Shown here: positions 1-8,943 of the stretch, one piece after another
Layout: the number at the start of each line of letters is the position of its first letter
How positions within the stretch are numbered: the first letter of the stretch is position 1
NCBI GenBank assembly: GCA_021161165.1
Contig: JAGHBF010000149.1
Span: 1-19,149 of the forward strand
DNA: 19,149 bases
Direction of reading: 5' to 3'
Source of the DNA: Candidatus Aminicenantota bacterium
Lineage (GTDB): Bacteria > Acidobacteriota > Aminicenantia > S016-38
Notes under the pieces: generated by a model
Databases searched by the model: none
Told to the model about the DNA's origin: nothing
Seen by the model: the letters and a program-made list of their open reading frames with translations, nothing else
Translations under genes and position numbers: made by a program

Positions 1-1
1 A

Positions 2-595
2 ATAAAAATAAGCCTGATTTTTCCAAGAATTACAGTCCCTTATTTTGAAAATTTGAATTATACCCAGAAACTCGAAGGTCAGCATCTTTATCTGACCTTG
101 AGGCTTGGCGTAATAAAGGATATGCCCTACAATCTTGCTCTGGCAATTAATAAAATAGAAGTTAAAAAGGAAAAGAAGTTCCCTTCCCTTGCCCGTAAAA
201 TAGCAGGGAAAGGAACTTATATGGAAAGGATACAGAAAATCCTCCACTGGATAAGGAAAAATGTAGTTTATGACGAAAAAGACAGGGTAGAAAGCCCTGT
301 TATTGTTTTAGAAAAAAGAAGGGGGAGTTGCATTGGATTTTCTTCTCTTGCCACAGCTCTTCTTAACTCCATTGAAATACCTGCCAAAATTGCCACTGGA
401 TACATTATAAGGGACGGAAAACCTGTTCCTCATCGATGGATAGAAGTATATTTTCCCGGACAGGGATGGGCATTTTTTGACCCCCAAAAGGAAATAGATA
501 GTCCGGATTACATATTTATGGGGTATAATGGTCTTTCAACCTGGCCGGTTTTTTCCCTTAAAACAATAAAGGTTGAGAGGGAGATAAGGAATTGA
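2..595 (+). CDS. Transglutaminase-like (papain-fold) domain protein, 5' end cut by the window
   Basis: The reading frame is open from base 2, so the gene begins outside the window; a TTG at 53 in the same frame is not needed as a start. The visible part has a transglutaminase-core Cys-His-Asp triad. Counting from the TTG at 53 as residue 1, Cys93 lies in RRGSCIGFSSLATALL, His127 in PHRWIEVYF and Asp143 in FFDPQ. This order and spacing are typical of bacterial transglutaminase-like proteases and amidases. The segment before the triad, including LHWIRKNVVYD, matches the helix that usually precedes the core. Substrate and location are unknown because the N-terminus is missing. The stop lies 13 bases before lysS, whose ribosome binding site follows directly, so the gene probably belongs to the same transcript. 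The fold assignment is fairly secure; the biological role is not. Confidence 0.8.
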   Translation: MKISLIFPRITVPYFENLNYTQKLEGQHLYLTLRLGVIKDMPYNLALAINKIEVKKEKKFPSLARKIAGKGTYMERIQKILHWIRKNVVYDEKDRVESPVIVLEKRRGSCIGFSSLATALLNSIEIPAKIATGYIIRDGKPVPHRWIEVYFPGQGWAFFDPQKEIDSPDYIFMGYNGLSTWPVFSLKTIKVEREIRN

Positions 596-608
596 CAGGA
601 GGGAAGGT

Positions 609-2066
609 ATGGAAGAAAAAGAAATAAGAAAAGAGAGATTGAAGGAGCTCGAGAAGCTTGGGTATTCACCACATCCGTATTTCTATCCAGCAGAAGATGC
701 TGTATCTGATATTGTAAAGAACTTCAGGGGTGCCAAAGAGGAAGAGCTGGAAAAACTCAAAATAAAAGTTTCCACCGCAGGAAGGATTCTCACGATAAGG
801 AGAATGGGAAAGGCCACTTTCCTTCACATAACAGATGGAAAGGAAAAACTTCAAATCTTTCTGAGGGAGAACACCCTGGGAAAGGAAAAATACTCTCATT
901 TCAAACATTTCAATACAGGAGACTGGATTGGGGTGAAGGGGCTTATTTTCAAAACCAAAACAGGTGAACTTACAGTGCTTGCAGAAGACTTTACTCTTCT
1001 TGCAAAATCCTTGCTCCCTCTCCCTGAAAAATGGCATGGTCTTCAGGATGTGGAAGTGAGATTTCGTAAACGCTACCTTGACCTCATAGTTAATAGAAAA
1101 ACCAGAGACATTTTCGAAAAAAGGGCAAGGATTTTAAGAAGGATAAGGAAATTTCTGGAGGAGAGGGGTTTTGTGGAAGTTGAGACACCAATGATGCATT
1201 CTGTCCTTGGAGGAGCAGCAGCAAAACCTTTTGTTACCCATCACAATGCTCTTGATATGGATCTCTACCTGAGAATTGCTCCAGAACTGTACCTTAAACG
1301 GCTGGTGGTCGGGGGCATGGAAAGGGTTTTTGAAATTGGCAGGAACTTCCGCAACGAAGGTATCTCTCCCTTCCACAATCCTGAATTCACAATGCTTGAA
1401 TTCTATTGGGCTTATAAAGATTACAACTTTCTCATGGACCTAACAGAGGAACTATTTTGTGAAATAGCAATGGAGGTATGGGGAGGTCTAAAGGGAAAAT
1501 ATCAGGGGCGTGACCTCGATTTTACTCCTCCATGGAAAAGGTTGAAATTTATGGATACCCTGAGCGATAGGTCTGGAATCCCTGTTGAAAAACTGTGGGA
1601 CGAGGATTTTGTTATGAAAAAGGCCCTTGAACTTTTCCCTGAGGAGGGAACTCCGCCTTCCACTTATGGGAAAGCCCTTGATTTCCTTTTTGATAAATTT
1701 GTTAAGGAGGAACTTTTTCAGCCAACATTCATAATAGATTTTCCTAAAGTTCTTTCTCCTCTGGCCAAGGAACACAGGAATGAGCCGAGGCTTACCGAAA
1801 GATTTGAGCTTTTTGTAGCAGGTATGGAAGTTGCGAATGCATTTTCCGAGCTGACTGACCCTGATGAGCAGAAAGCAAGGTTTGAAGATCAGGTAAGGAG
1901 GAAAGAAGAAGGAGCAGAGGTAGACCTTGACTATATAGAAGCCTTGAGTTATGGCCTTCCCCCTACCGCAGGAGAGGGGGTTGGTATAGATAGGACTGTG
2001 ATGATTTTCACAGATTCTCCTAATATAAGGGAGGTCATTCTCTTTCCTCTTCTCAGAAAAAAATGA
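609..2066 (+). CDS. lysS: Lysyl-tRNA synthetase, class II
   Basis: Charges tRNA-Lys with lysine in the cytoplasm, using ATP. The 485-residue length is normal for bacterial class II LysRS. An N-terminal OB-fold anticodon-binding domain spans about residues 53-150. The class II catalytic core follows: motif 1 around 170-195 (FLEERGFVEVETPMM), motif 2 around 238-262 (RVFEIGRNFRNEGI then HNPEFTMLE) and motif 3 at about 449-485 (GEGVGIDRTVMIF). The ATG is preceded by AGGAGGG at 597-603. The stop TGA overlaps the lolC start as ATGA, implying translational coupling. Location upstream of lolC/lolD matches the lysS-lolCD order known from Geobacter-type genomes. No Cys/His insertion or truncation is seen. 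Confidence 0.97.
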   Translation: MEEKEIRKERLKELEKLGYSPHPYFYPAEDAVSDIVKNFRGAKEEELEKLKIKVSTAGRILTIRRMGKATFLHITDGKEKLQIFLRENTLGKEKYSHFKHFNTGDWIGVKGLIFKTKTGELTVLAEDFTLLAKSLLPLPEKWHGLQDVEVRFRKRYLDLIVNRKTRDIFEKRARILRRIRKFLEERGFVEVETPMMHSVLGGAAAKPFVTHHNALDMDLYLRIAPELYLKRLVVGGMERVFEIGRNFRNEGISPFHNPEFTMLEFYWAYKDYNFLMDLTEELFCEIAMEVWGGLKGKYQGRDLDFTPPWKRLKFMDTLSDRSGIPVEKLWDEDFVMKKALELFPEEGTPPSTYGKALDFLFDKFVKEELFQPTFIIDFPKVLSPLAKEHRNEPRLTERFELFVAGMEVANAFSELTDPDEQKARFEDQVRRKEEGAEVDLDYIEALSYGLPPTAGEGVGIDRTVMIFTDSPNIREVILFPLLRKK

Positions 2067-3241
2067 AATTTACTCTTTTCATTGCTCTCAGATACCTTTT
2101 TTCAAAAAGGAAACAGACCTTTATTTCTGTTATATCTGCAGTCTCAATACTCGGAATAACAATAGGGGTTGCATCTCTTGTTATCGCCCTTGCTCTTGTA
2201 AGCGGGTTTCAGGGAGAGATACAGGGTAAAGTTCTAAGGGCAACTTCAGCGATAATGGCTTCCCCTGTTTCTTCCCGTGGTATAGAGGACTGGAAGGAAT
2301 TATGCCATCGTCTGGAAAAATTCTCCTTTGTTAAAAGGGCATATCCACAGGCTATTATTCAAGCTCTGGCTTCTTCTGAATATGATATAAAACCGATTAT
2401 GCTGAGGGGCCTTGACCCTGAAAACCTTCCTGACTGGATAGGGGGGCTAATGGAGGGAGGAATTGTTATCGGTGATAAATTAATGGAAGAGCTGGGGATC
2501 TCTCCAGGGGATTTTATAACAGTTTATTTACCCTCTGTGGAGCTTACCCCATTCGGTCCAAGGGCAAAGGCGAGAAGGGTAAAGGTTACAGGAGCCTTTT
2601 CCTCTGGACTTTATATCCTTGACAACACAAGTGGTGCGTTTCCAATAGGTAGAGGGAGGGAATTGTTTTCAATAAAGCCAGAGGTTAACTATATAAATAT
2701 AGATGTGGATGATATTTACAGGGCCGAAGAATATTCGAAAATTTTAGATAAAGAATTCCCTGACCTTATTTTTACTCCCTGGAACGTCATAAACCGAACC
2801 CTTTTTGAATCACTTAAGCTTGAAAAGAGAATAATTTTTCTTGTAATAGCTCTAATAGTTGTTGTTGCTGCCCTTAACATAATAGCCTCCCTGGTTCTTC
2901 TTGTGATGGAAAAAATTAAGGATATCGGAATTCTTATGTCAATGGGAGCCAGAAGAAATGATATTGCAAAAATATTCATGGCTCAGGGAACATTTATAGG
3001 AATAATAGGTGTATTACTTGGAGAAATCATTGGTATTTTAGCTTCATGGGCTGCTTCCACTTTCAGGCTCATTAGAATTCCGGCGGACATATATCAAATA
3101 GGTTATGTTCCCTTCCATGTTAAACCTTTAGAGGCGGCAGGAGTTGGAATTTTCGCCCTTATTATAAGTTTTCTTTCTACCATATACCCTGCAAGGAAGG
3201 CGTCTAAAATTGACCCCTCGGAGGCCATTCGGTATGAATGA
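2063..3241 (+). CDS. lolC: Lipoprotein-releasing ABC transporter permease, LolC/LolE family
   Basis: Inner-membrane permease of the Lol system, which extracts outer-membrane lipoproteins from the inner membrane and passes them to LolA. At 392 residues it has the family layout: a first membrane helix at about 22-47, a large periplasmic domain at about 48-255, and three C-terminal helices at about 257-281, 308-331 and 357-377. The cytoplasmic coupling segment GILMSMGARRNDI (289-301) and the terminal YPARKASKIDPSEAIRYE are typical of LolC/E and MacB/FtsX-type permeases. The start overlaps the lysS stop by four bases and the end overlaps lolD by eight. Only one LolC/E gene is present, so the transporter may be a permease homodimer, as in many non-enteric bacteria; a second copy outside the window cannot be excluded. 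LolC cannot be separated from LolE by eye. Confidence 0.92.
   Translation: MKFTLFIALRYLFSKRKQTFISVISAVSILGITIGVASLVIALALVSGFQGEIQGKVLRATSAIMASPVSSRGIEDWKELCHRLEKFSFVKRAYPQAIIQALASSEYDIKPIMLRGLDPENLPDWIGGLMEGGIVIGDKLMEELGISPGDFITVYLPSVELTPFGPRAKARRVKVTGAFSSGLYILDNTSGAFPIGRGRELFSIKPEVNYINIDVDDIYRAEEYSKILDKEFPDLIFTPWNVINRTLFESLKLEKRIIFLVIALIVVVAALNIIASLVLLVMEKIKDIGILMSMGARRNDIAKIFMAQGTFIGIIGVLLGEIIGILASWAASTFRLIRIPADIYQIGYVPFHVKPLEAAGVGIFALIISFLSTIYPARKASKIDPSEAIRYE
3220..3224 (+). promoter_or_regulatory. Ribosome binding site fixing the lolD start
   Basis: GGAGG lies inside the end of lolC, nine bases before the ATG at 3234. It favours that start over the in-frame TTG at 3210, which has no comparable site. 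Confidence 0.75.
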
Positions 3242-3911
3242 TAAAATAGTGCTTGAAAACATATACAAAAGTTATTATCTGGCTGGTGTTACCACTGAAG
3301 TTCTCTCCGGAGTAAATCTTAAGGTGGAAGAGAATGAGACTTTGGCAATAGTTGGCCCATCAGGTGTAGGGAAAACCACCCTTCTTCACATAATGGGTAC
3401 CCTTATGAAACCCACCAGTGGAAAGATTTACATAGATGGGCTGGATATTTCCACTCTTGGGGATGATGCCCTTTCATCCTTCAGAAACAAAAAAATAGGA
3501 TTTGTTTTCCAGTTTCACCATCTTCTTCCGGAATTTACGGCTCTTGAAAATGTGATGATGCCTCTTTTGATAAGGGGAAATGATGGGGCTGAAGAAAAAG
3601 CCGCGGAGATGCTTAAGCTGGTGGGCCTGGGCGGTAAAGAAAAACATCGCCCCTCACAGCTTTCCGGGGGAGAACGCCAGAGAGTTGCAGTGGCAAGGGC
3701 AATCGTAACCAGACCATCTATTCTTCTTGCAGATGAACCAACCGGAAATCTTGACTGGAAAACGTCTGAGGGAGTCCTTGACCTTCTTTTCTCCCTGAAA
3801 GAGGAATTTTCGATAACCATGGTAATTGTCACTCATAACCGTCACGTTGCAGAAAAATGCGGTAAAATATATTTGTTGGAAAGGGGGAAGATTAGATGTT
3901 ACACAGATTGA
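3234..3911 (+). CDS. lolD: Lipoprotein-releasing ABC transporter ATP-binding protein LolD
   Basis: ATPase that powers LolC/E lipoprotein extraction at the cytoplasmic face of the inner membrane. The 225-residue product has all ABC motifs: Walker A GPSGVGKT (41-48), Q-loop Gln93 in VFQFHHLLPEFTALENV, signature LSGGE (143-147), Walker B ILLADEPTGNLD (163-174) and H-loop His201. The FQFHHLLPEFTALENV stretch is characteristic of LolD/MacB-type ATPases. The ATG at 3234 is chosen because it follows GGAGG and starts the conserved domain directly; a TTG at 3210 would add eight residues unlike the family. The gene overlaps lolC by eight bases and the Clp gene by 16. Pairing with the LolC permease makes LolD preferable to FtsE or MacB. 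Confidence 0.95.
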   Translation: MNDKIVLENIYKSYYLAGVTTEVLSGVNLKVEENETLAIVGPSGVGKTTLLHIMGTLMKPTSGKIYIDGLDISTLGDDALSSFRNKKIGFVFQFHHLLPEFTALENVMMPLLIRGNDGAEEKAAEMLKLVGLGGKEKHRPSQLSGGERQRVAVARAIVTRPSILLADEPTGNLDWKTSEGVLDLLFSLKEEFSITMVIVTHNRHVAEKCGKIYLLERGKIRCYTD

Positions 3912-6115
3912 CAGAAGGGGCAAAGCAGGTAATAAACTACGCCCGCCAGATTGCCCTTTATGATTACGGAGAAATTGAGGTAGAGCCCGAACACCTTCTT
4001 CTTGGGATAACCAGAGTTAAGGTCGGAGTTGTGGCTAAAATATTGAAGGCCTTTCATATAGATCCTCTCCAGCTCAAGGAGGAGATAAGCTTTGTAAAAC
4101 CTCCTCCAAAATCCATTCCGGTTCGGCTGGAAGAGGTTTCCCTCAGTCCCTCTGCCAGTATGGTTTTGAATATGGCAGAAGAAGAGGCTGATGCCCTTGT
4201 TTCTCCGGTAGTAGGAATAGAACATATATTAATAGGTATTCTGAGATTGAAACATTCTGTGGCCGCCGAGTTGCTTACAAGCTACGGAATGACTCCTGGA
4301 AGGCTCAGGCAATTCATAACCAAAGGCTTTCCTGAAGAAGAGGAGTTCGAGCCCTTCCCGAGTGTTCTGGAGGATTATGGAATTAACCTTGTAGAGCTTG
4401 CAAGGCGTGGCAAACTTGACCCTCTGATTGGAAGGGAAAACGAAATTGCCAGGGTGATGGATGTGCTGGCAAGAAGAAAAAAGAATAATCCCCTTCTTGT
4501 AGGCGAAGCAGGGGTTGGAAAGACAGCGATTGTTGAGGGATTGGCTATCAAAATCGCTTCAGGGAATGTCCCTGATTTTCTAAAAGGGAAGAGCATAGTT
4601 CTACTTCCTATTTCAGATGTAGTTGCAGGCACTCGCTACAGAGGGGATTTTGAGGAAAGGATGAAGGATATTCTGGAGGAGCTGGAGGACAGGGAAGACA
4701 TCATACTCTTTATAGATGAACTTCACTCAATAGTTGGGGCAGGCTCCGCAGAGGGTTCTCTTGATGCAGCATCCATCTTAAAGCCCTTTCTTGCAGCGGG
4801 AAAGATAAGGGTTATAGGCGCCACCACACCTCAGGATTACAGGAAATATATAGAGCAGGACCCTGCCCTTGAACGCAGATTTCAGAGGGTATACATAGAC
4901 CCTCCTACAAGGGCTCAGGTTTTTGAAATTCTCCGTGGACTGAAGTGGAAGTATGAAGAACACCATAGTGTGAGATACACAAGAGAGGCAATAAAAGCCA
5001 TTGTTGAGCTTTCCGACGTTTACATACACGATAGGTATTTTCCTGATAAAGCTGTGGACCTTCTGGATGAAGCAGGAGCAAGGGTTCGGCTTCTTGGAAG
5101 GAAAGTCGTTCGTAAGACAGACATAGAAAATATAGTTTCAGGAAAGACAGGGATTCCTCTTCCCTCAATTAAAGAAGACGAGGCTAAAAAGATAGAAAGG
5201 CTCAGGGAACGGCTTCTTCACCACGTAGTTGGGCAGGATGAGGCAATAGAGGCTCTCGTATCTGCCATAAGGAGAACAAGGGTTGGGATAAGAAGAGGAA
5301 GAAGACCCTGGGGAGTTTTCCTTTTTGTAGGTCCTACCGGAGTGGGAAAAACCCATACAGCTAAAATGCTTGCAAAATTTCTTATGGGGAGTGAGGAAAG
5401 GTTAATAAGAATTGACATGTCTGAGTTCAGGGAAGAGCATACAATCTCCAAGCTGATAGGTTCTCCTCCAGGATATGTGGGATACGGTGAAGGGGGATAT
5501 CTTACAGAGAATGTCAGAAACAAGCCGTATTCAGTGGTTCTTCTGGATGAAGTTGAAAAGGCTCACCCCTCGGTGTTTCATGTCTTCCTTCAGGTCTTTG
5601 AGGACGGAAAACTGACAGACGGCATGGGGAGAGTTGCTGACTTTTCCAATACCATAATAATAATGACCTCCAATATTGGAACAAGGGAAATGCTGGAAAA
5701 GAAAAAGGTGGGATTTGCAGAGCTTTCTCAGAAAGAAAAAAGAAAGGTGTTTGAACAGGAGCTAAAGAGATATTTCGCCCCGGAGTTTCTTAACAGGCTT
5801 GATGAAATAGTGCTTTTCAGACAGCTCAGCAGAGAGGAGCTGGAAAAAATAGTAATGCTTCAGATTGAAGAAATAAATCAGGAAACCAGAAGCAGTGGTT
5901 GGAGTCTTAAACTTGAACCTTCTGCAGTTTCCTGCATTGCAGAAAAAGCCTTGAAGGAAAGTCATTTTGGTGCAAGACCAATCAGGAGAATTATAGAAAA
6001 GGAAATTCTTGATAAAGCTTCAAGACTAATTTTAAATAGGAGGACAAAAAAGGTTATAATAAAAGTCCATGAAAAAAACGGGGAACTTTTTATTGAAAAG
6101 AATATGGGTAGTTAG
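3896..6115 (+). CDS. clpC: ClpA/ClpC-type two-ring AAA+ unfoldase (Clp protease ATP-binding subunit)
   Basis: Hexameric unfoldase expected to feed substrates to ClpP in the cytoplasm. The 739 residues contain a double Clp-N repeat (about 1-140), D1 with Walker A GEAGVGKT (203-210) and Walker B ILFIDE (270-275), and D2 with Walker A GPTGVGKT (479-486) and Walker B VVLLDE (547-552). Sensor residues lie in TSNIG (591-595), and GAR in FGARPIRR (691-698). A VGF tripeptide at 605-607 sits where ClpA/ClpC/ClpX carry the IGL/VGF/IGF loop that docks on ClpP, so it is probably a ClpP partner rather than a ClpB disaggregase. D1 resembles ClpC, but the coiled-coil middle domain is missing: only about ten residues separate DEAGARVRLL from TDIENIV, as in ClpA. 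The ATG follows GGGGGAAG and overlaps lolD by 16 bases. No clpP or clpS is in the window. Confidence 0.9.
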   Translation: MLHRLTEGAKQVINYARQIALYDYGEIEVEPEHLLLGITRVKVGVVAKILKAFHIDPLQLKEEISFVKPPPKSIPVRLEEVSLSPSASMVLNMAEEEADALVSPVVGIEHILIGILRLKHSVAAELLTSYGMTPGRLRQFITKGFPEEEEFEPFPSVLEDYGINLVELARRGKLDPLIGRENEIARVMDVLARRKKNNPLLVGEAGVGKTAIVEGLAIKIASGNVPDFLKGKSIVLLPISDVVAGTRYRGDFEERMKDILEELEDREDIILFIDELHSIVGAGSAEGSLDAASILKPFLAAGKIRVIGATTPQDYRKYIEQDPALERRFQRVYIDPPTRAQVFEILRGLKWKYEEHHSVRYTREAIKAIVELSDVYIHDRYFPDKAVDLLDEAGARVRLLGRKVVRKTDIENIVSGKTGIPLPSIKEDEAKKIERLRERLLHHVVGQDEAIEALVSAIRRTRVGIRRGRRPWGVFLFVGPTGVGKTHTAKMLAKFLMGSEERLIRIDMSEFREEHTISKLIGSPPGYVGYGEGGYLTENVRNKPYSVVLLDEVEKAHPSVFHVFLQVFEDGKLTDGMGRVADFSNTIIIMTSNIGTREMLEKKKVGFAELSQKEKRKVFEQELKRYFAPEFLNRLDEIVLFRQLSREELEKIVMLQIEEINQETRSSGWSLKLEPSAVSCIAEKALKESHFGARPIRRIIEKEILDKASRLILNRRTKKVIIKVHEKNGELFIEKNMGS

Positions 6116-8393
6116 CCTGGTTGCACTCCTTACCCTTCCCGCCTTTTCTGCTTCTGCGGTCATAAAGAAGATAGAAATAGTTGGAGCAAAAAGGCTTTCT
6201 CCAGAAACCATTAAGTACTATCTCGTAACCAGTGAAGGTGCGGAGTTCGATAGCCAGAGGATTAAAAAGGACATTCAGAATCTCTGGGCCACAGGGTTCT
6301 TCTCTGACATAAGGGTTTTAAAGAAAGAAGAACCAGATGGAATTGTGCTCAGATATGAGGTAAAAGAAAGACCAGTTATTAAAGAAGTGAAGATTCTAAC
6401 AGACCGCTACGTGAAGAAGAAAGATATTGAAGACAAATTGAAGGAAGAGGGTGCGGATATTATTCCTTTTTCATATTTCAGTCCCACCAAGATAAAAAAA
6501 GCCGAAAAGGTTATACAGGATTTTCTTCAGGAGAAGGGATTTGCCCTTGGCAGAGTGGAGGTTAAGACGGAGAAAAAGGATGATGAAATAAATGTTATTT
6601 TCAATGTTAAAGCCGGTGGAAAATTAAGGATAGCCAGTATTGAAATTATCGGAAACAATTCCGTTCCTGATAGCATTCTGATAAGAGGGATTAAATCTCT
6701 TAAAAGATTAACTTTTCTGAACATTCCCTATCTAAAAAAGACCGTTTATTCATCTGAATCACTTAAAAAGGCAAGAGAGGAACTCAGAGAAAAATACCTG
6801 AATCTTGGCTTTCTTGATGTGGATGTAAAACCAGCAAAAATAGAAGTGGTAGAGGGCAGAGGCCTTTTCGGACAGAAAAAGAAAATGATAAAGGTTATCT
6901 TTCAGGTGAGCGAGGGAAATATTTACAGGATTGGAGATATAAAAATAGAAGGAAACAAAGCTTTTCCAAAAGACCTTCTCCGAAGACTTATTATTTTAAG
7001 AAAAAATCAAATATACTCTCTTCAGAAAAGGGAAGATTCCGTAAAGAACCTTCAGGATATATATGGTTCTAAAGGATACATTTATGCTCAAATTATACCG
7101 GTGGAAGATCCAAAGCCCGAAGAGCACAGAGTAGATATAACCTTTAGAATTATCGAAAATAACAGGGTTAGACTTCACCGCCTGAGTTTTAAAGGTAATA
7201 CTTATACTCTTGACAAAGTTTTGAGAAGAGAATTTCTTATTGCAGAAGGGGACTTTTTTAACATTACTGCTTTTAAGGATAGCATCTTAAGACTTAGACA
7301 GCTTGGTCTTGTAGACATAAAACAGAACCCGGATTTTAAACCCGTGGGCGAAGACAAGATGGACGTTGTTGTTCATGTGGAGGAAATGCACAGGAATCAG
7401 ATATTTTTCAATGCAGGATACGGTGGATATTTCGGTTATTTTGTGGGAGGTTCTCTTGCCACAACCAACTTTATGGGCAGAGGAGAGAACATTTCCCTCT
7501 TTATTCAGTACGGAACAAGATACAAAAGTTACAGCCTTTCTTTCACAGAACCATATGTTCTGGACAAACCACTATTCCTGACAATGAACATACATAACAC
7601 TCTCTCCATTTATCCCTTTATGTTCACAAGACAGATGAAGGGAGGAGGGCTCAGTCTCGGGTTGAAAAAAGGCTTTTGGCATGTTGACTTCTCCTATTCC
7701 AACGATTATATAAGCCTCAGTGATGTCAACGAAAATTACATAAGCAGCCTGCCGGAATTCTACAGATTGATATGGTTTTCCAATATGAGAATTGCAGCGA
7801 TATCCCCTGTTATTTACAGAACCAGCGTGGATTCTCCTATATGGCCTGCTGCTGGAACCCTTTATCTTTATGGGGTAAAGCTGGCAACCAAGGCTATTGG
7901 AAGTGAGACCGACTTTATAAGCAACTGGTTTGAATTCACCCATTATCACAAATTCAGATGGGGACACATCCTTGGAATGCACTTTAAAATTCAGTATATG
8001 AAAGCCTTTGGCGACAGCACCATTCCCATATACGAGAGGATATTCCTTGGAGGAGAACAAAGCTTGAGAGGATTTGAATATTACAGAGTCAGTCCTCTTG
8101 AAAATGGGGTAAGAATTGGTGGAACCAAATCAGTGGTTTTCAATCTCGAGTACGAGATAAGAATGAAAGATTCTCCAATGGCAGTGGTGCTATTTTTCGA
8201 TGCGGGAAACGCATTTTCCGAAAACGAAAACATAAGCCTGGGCAACCTTTATTACTGCACAGGAATAGAGGGAAGAGTATTCATAGAGATGCTCAGAATG
8301 CCCTTCCGGATAATTTTCTCCTATAACCCGAAACTGCCTACAAATTATGATAAAAACTTTACTGTAAGAATAGGAATGGGCAGAACATTCTAA
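6069..8393 (+). CDS. bamA: Outer-membrane protein assembly factor BamA
   Basis: Core of the BAM complex, which folds and inserts beta-barrel proteins into the outer membrane. The 774 residues include a signal peptide (VVSLVALLTLPAFSASA, ending near residue 30), five POTRA domains at about 31-102, 103-184, 185-283, 284-366 and 367-440, and a 16-strand barrel at about 442-774. LRGF at 666-669 is the conserved loop-6 (V/I)RGF motif, and the protein ends in Phe as barrel proteins usually do. The start is uncertain. The ATG at 6069 overlaps the Clp gene by 47 bases and lacks a well-placed ribosome binding site. A TTG at 6093 has GGGGA eight bases upstream and would give a cleaner signal peptide beginning Met-Lys-Arg-Ile. 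ompH follows after 22 bases, the usual partner order. Confidence 0.95.
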   Translation: MKKTGNFLLKRIWVVSLVALLTLPAFSASAVIKKIEIVGAKRLSPETIKYYLVTSEGAEFDSQRIKKDIQNLWATGFFSDIRVLKKEEPDGIVLRYEVKERPVIKEVKILTDRYVKKKDIEDKLKEEGADIIPFSYFSPTKIKKAEKVIQDFLQEKGFALGRVEVKTEKKDDEINVIFNVKAGGKLRIASIEIIGNNSVPDSILIRGIKSLKRLTFLNIPYLKKTVYSSESLKKAREELREKYLNLGFLDVDVKPAKIEVVEGRGLFGQKKKMIKVIFQVSEGNIYRIGDIKIEGNKAFPKDLLRRLIILRKNQIYSLQKREDSVKNLQDIYGSKGYIYAQIIPVEDPKPEEHRVDITFRIIENNRVRLHRLSFKGNTYTLDKVLRREFLIAEGDFFNITAFKDSILRLRQLGLVDIKQNPDFKPVGEDKMDVVVHVEEMHRNQIFFNAGYGGYFGYFVGGSLATTNFMGRGENISLFIQYGTRYKSYSLSFTEPYVLDKPLFLTMNIHNTLSIYPFMFTRQMKGGGLSLGLKKGFWHVDFSYSNDYISLSDVNENYISSLPEFYRLIWFSNMRIAAISPVIYRTSVDSPIWPAAGTLYLYGVKLATKAIGSETDFISNWFEFTHYHKFRWGHILGMHFKIQYMKAFGDSTIPIYERIFLGGEQSLRGFEYYRVSPLENGVRIGGTKSVVFNLEYEIRMKDSPMAVVLFFDAGNAFSENENISLGNLYYCTGIEGRVFIEMLRMPFRIIFSYNPKLPTNYDKNFTVRIGMGRTF

Positions 8394-8415
8394 TTAAGGA
8401 AAAGGAGGTAAGGAA

Positions 8416-8943
8416 ATGAAAAGAAAATTAACTCTTGCATTGGTGATTCTCAGCCTTGGAGGTTTTCTCTTCAGTCAGAATCTGAAAATCGCTGTTATTG
8501 ACCCAGACAAGATTCTCAATGAGTCCAAGGAAGGCAAGAAAATCCTGAGTGAATTACAGTCCTATTATCAGAGGAAACAGGCTGAGATAAATCGCAGAAC
8601 AAAAGAAGTAGAGAGCCTTCAGCAGAAGCTGAGAACCCAGCAGGGAATTCTTTCCCAGTCCGCTCTTCAGAAACTCGCTGACCAGCTTGATGAGAAACAG
8701 AAGGCACTGAAGAGATATGTTGACGATGCCAATGAGGAGATGAACAAACTCAAGCAGAAGAAACTTGCTGCATTTCAGCAGAAAATGGTGGTGATCATAA
8801 ACAAAGTTGCCAAGAGAAAAGGAATTCTTACTATCTTTGATAGAAGACAGTTGATTTACGCTGACCCTATTGTGGACATTTCTTCTGAGATTATAGCTGA
8901 GCTTGACAAGGAGTTTGAAAAGTCAATGGGTCTTGGAAAATGA
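8416..8943 (+). CDS. ompH: Periplasmic chaperone, OmpH/Skp family
   Basis: Predicted periplasmic holdase that escorts unfolded outer-membrane proteins to BamA. The 175-residue product opens with a signal peptide (MKRKLTLALVILSLGGFLFS, cleavage near residue 20). It continues with IAVIDPDKIL, the first beta strand typical of the family, a long charged coiled coil at about 45-125 forming the tentacles, and a C-terminal strand region around 136-150 (GILTIFDRRQLIYAD). An AAGGAGGT ribosome binding site lies just upstream of the ATG. Placement directly after bamA is the standard context. The stop overlaps the fabZ start as ATGA. Skp-family sequences vary widely, so the call rests on architecture and context together. 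Confidence 0.92.
   Translation: MKRKLTLALVILSLGGFLFSQNLKIAVIDPDKILNESKEGKKILSELQSYYQRKQAEINRRTKEVESLQQKLRTQQGILSQSALQKLADQLDEKQKALKRYVDDANEEMNKLKQKKLAAFQQKMVVIINKVAKRKGILTIFDRRQLIYADPIVDISSEIIAELDKEFEKSMGLGK

Noticed and set aside
7572..8060. 162-codon open frame antisense to bamA
   Set aside because: It lies wholly opposite the conserved barrel-coding region, has no recognisable domain, and no ribosome binding site was noted; it reflects the codon composition of bamA.
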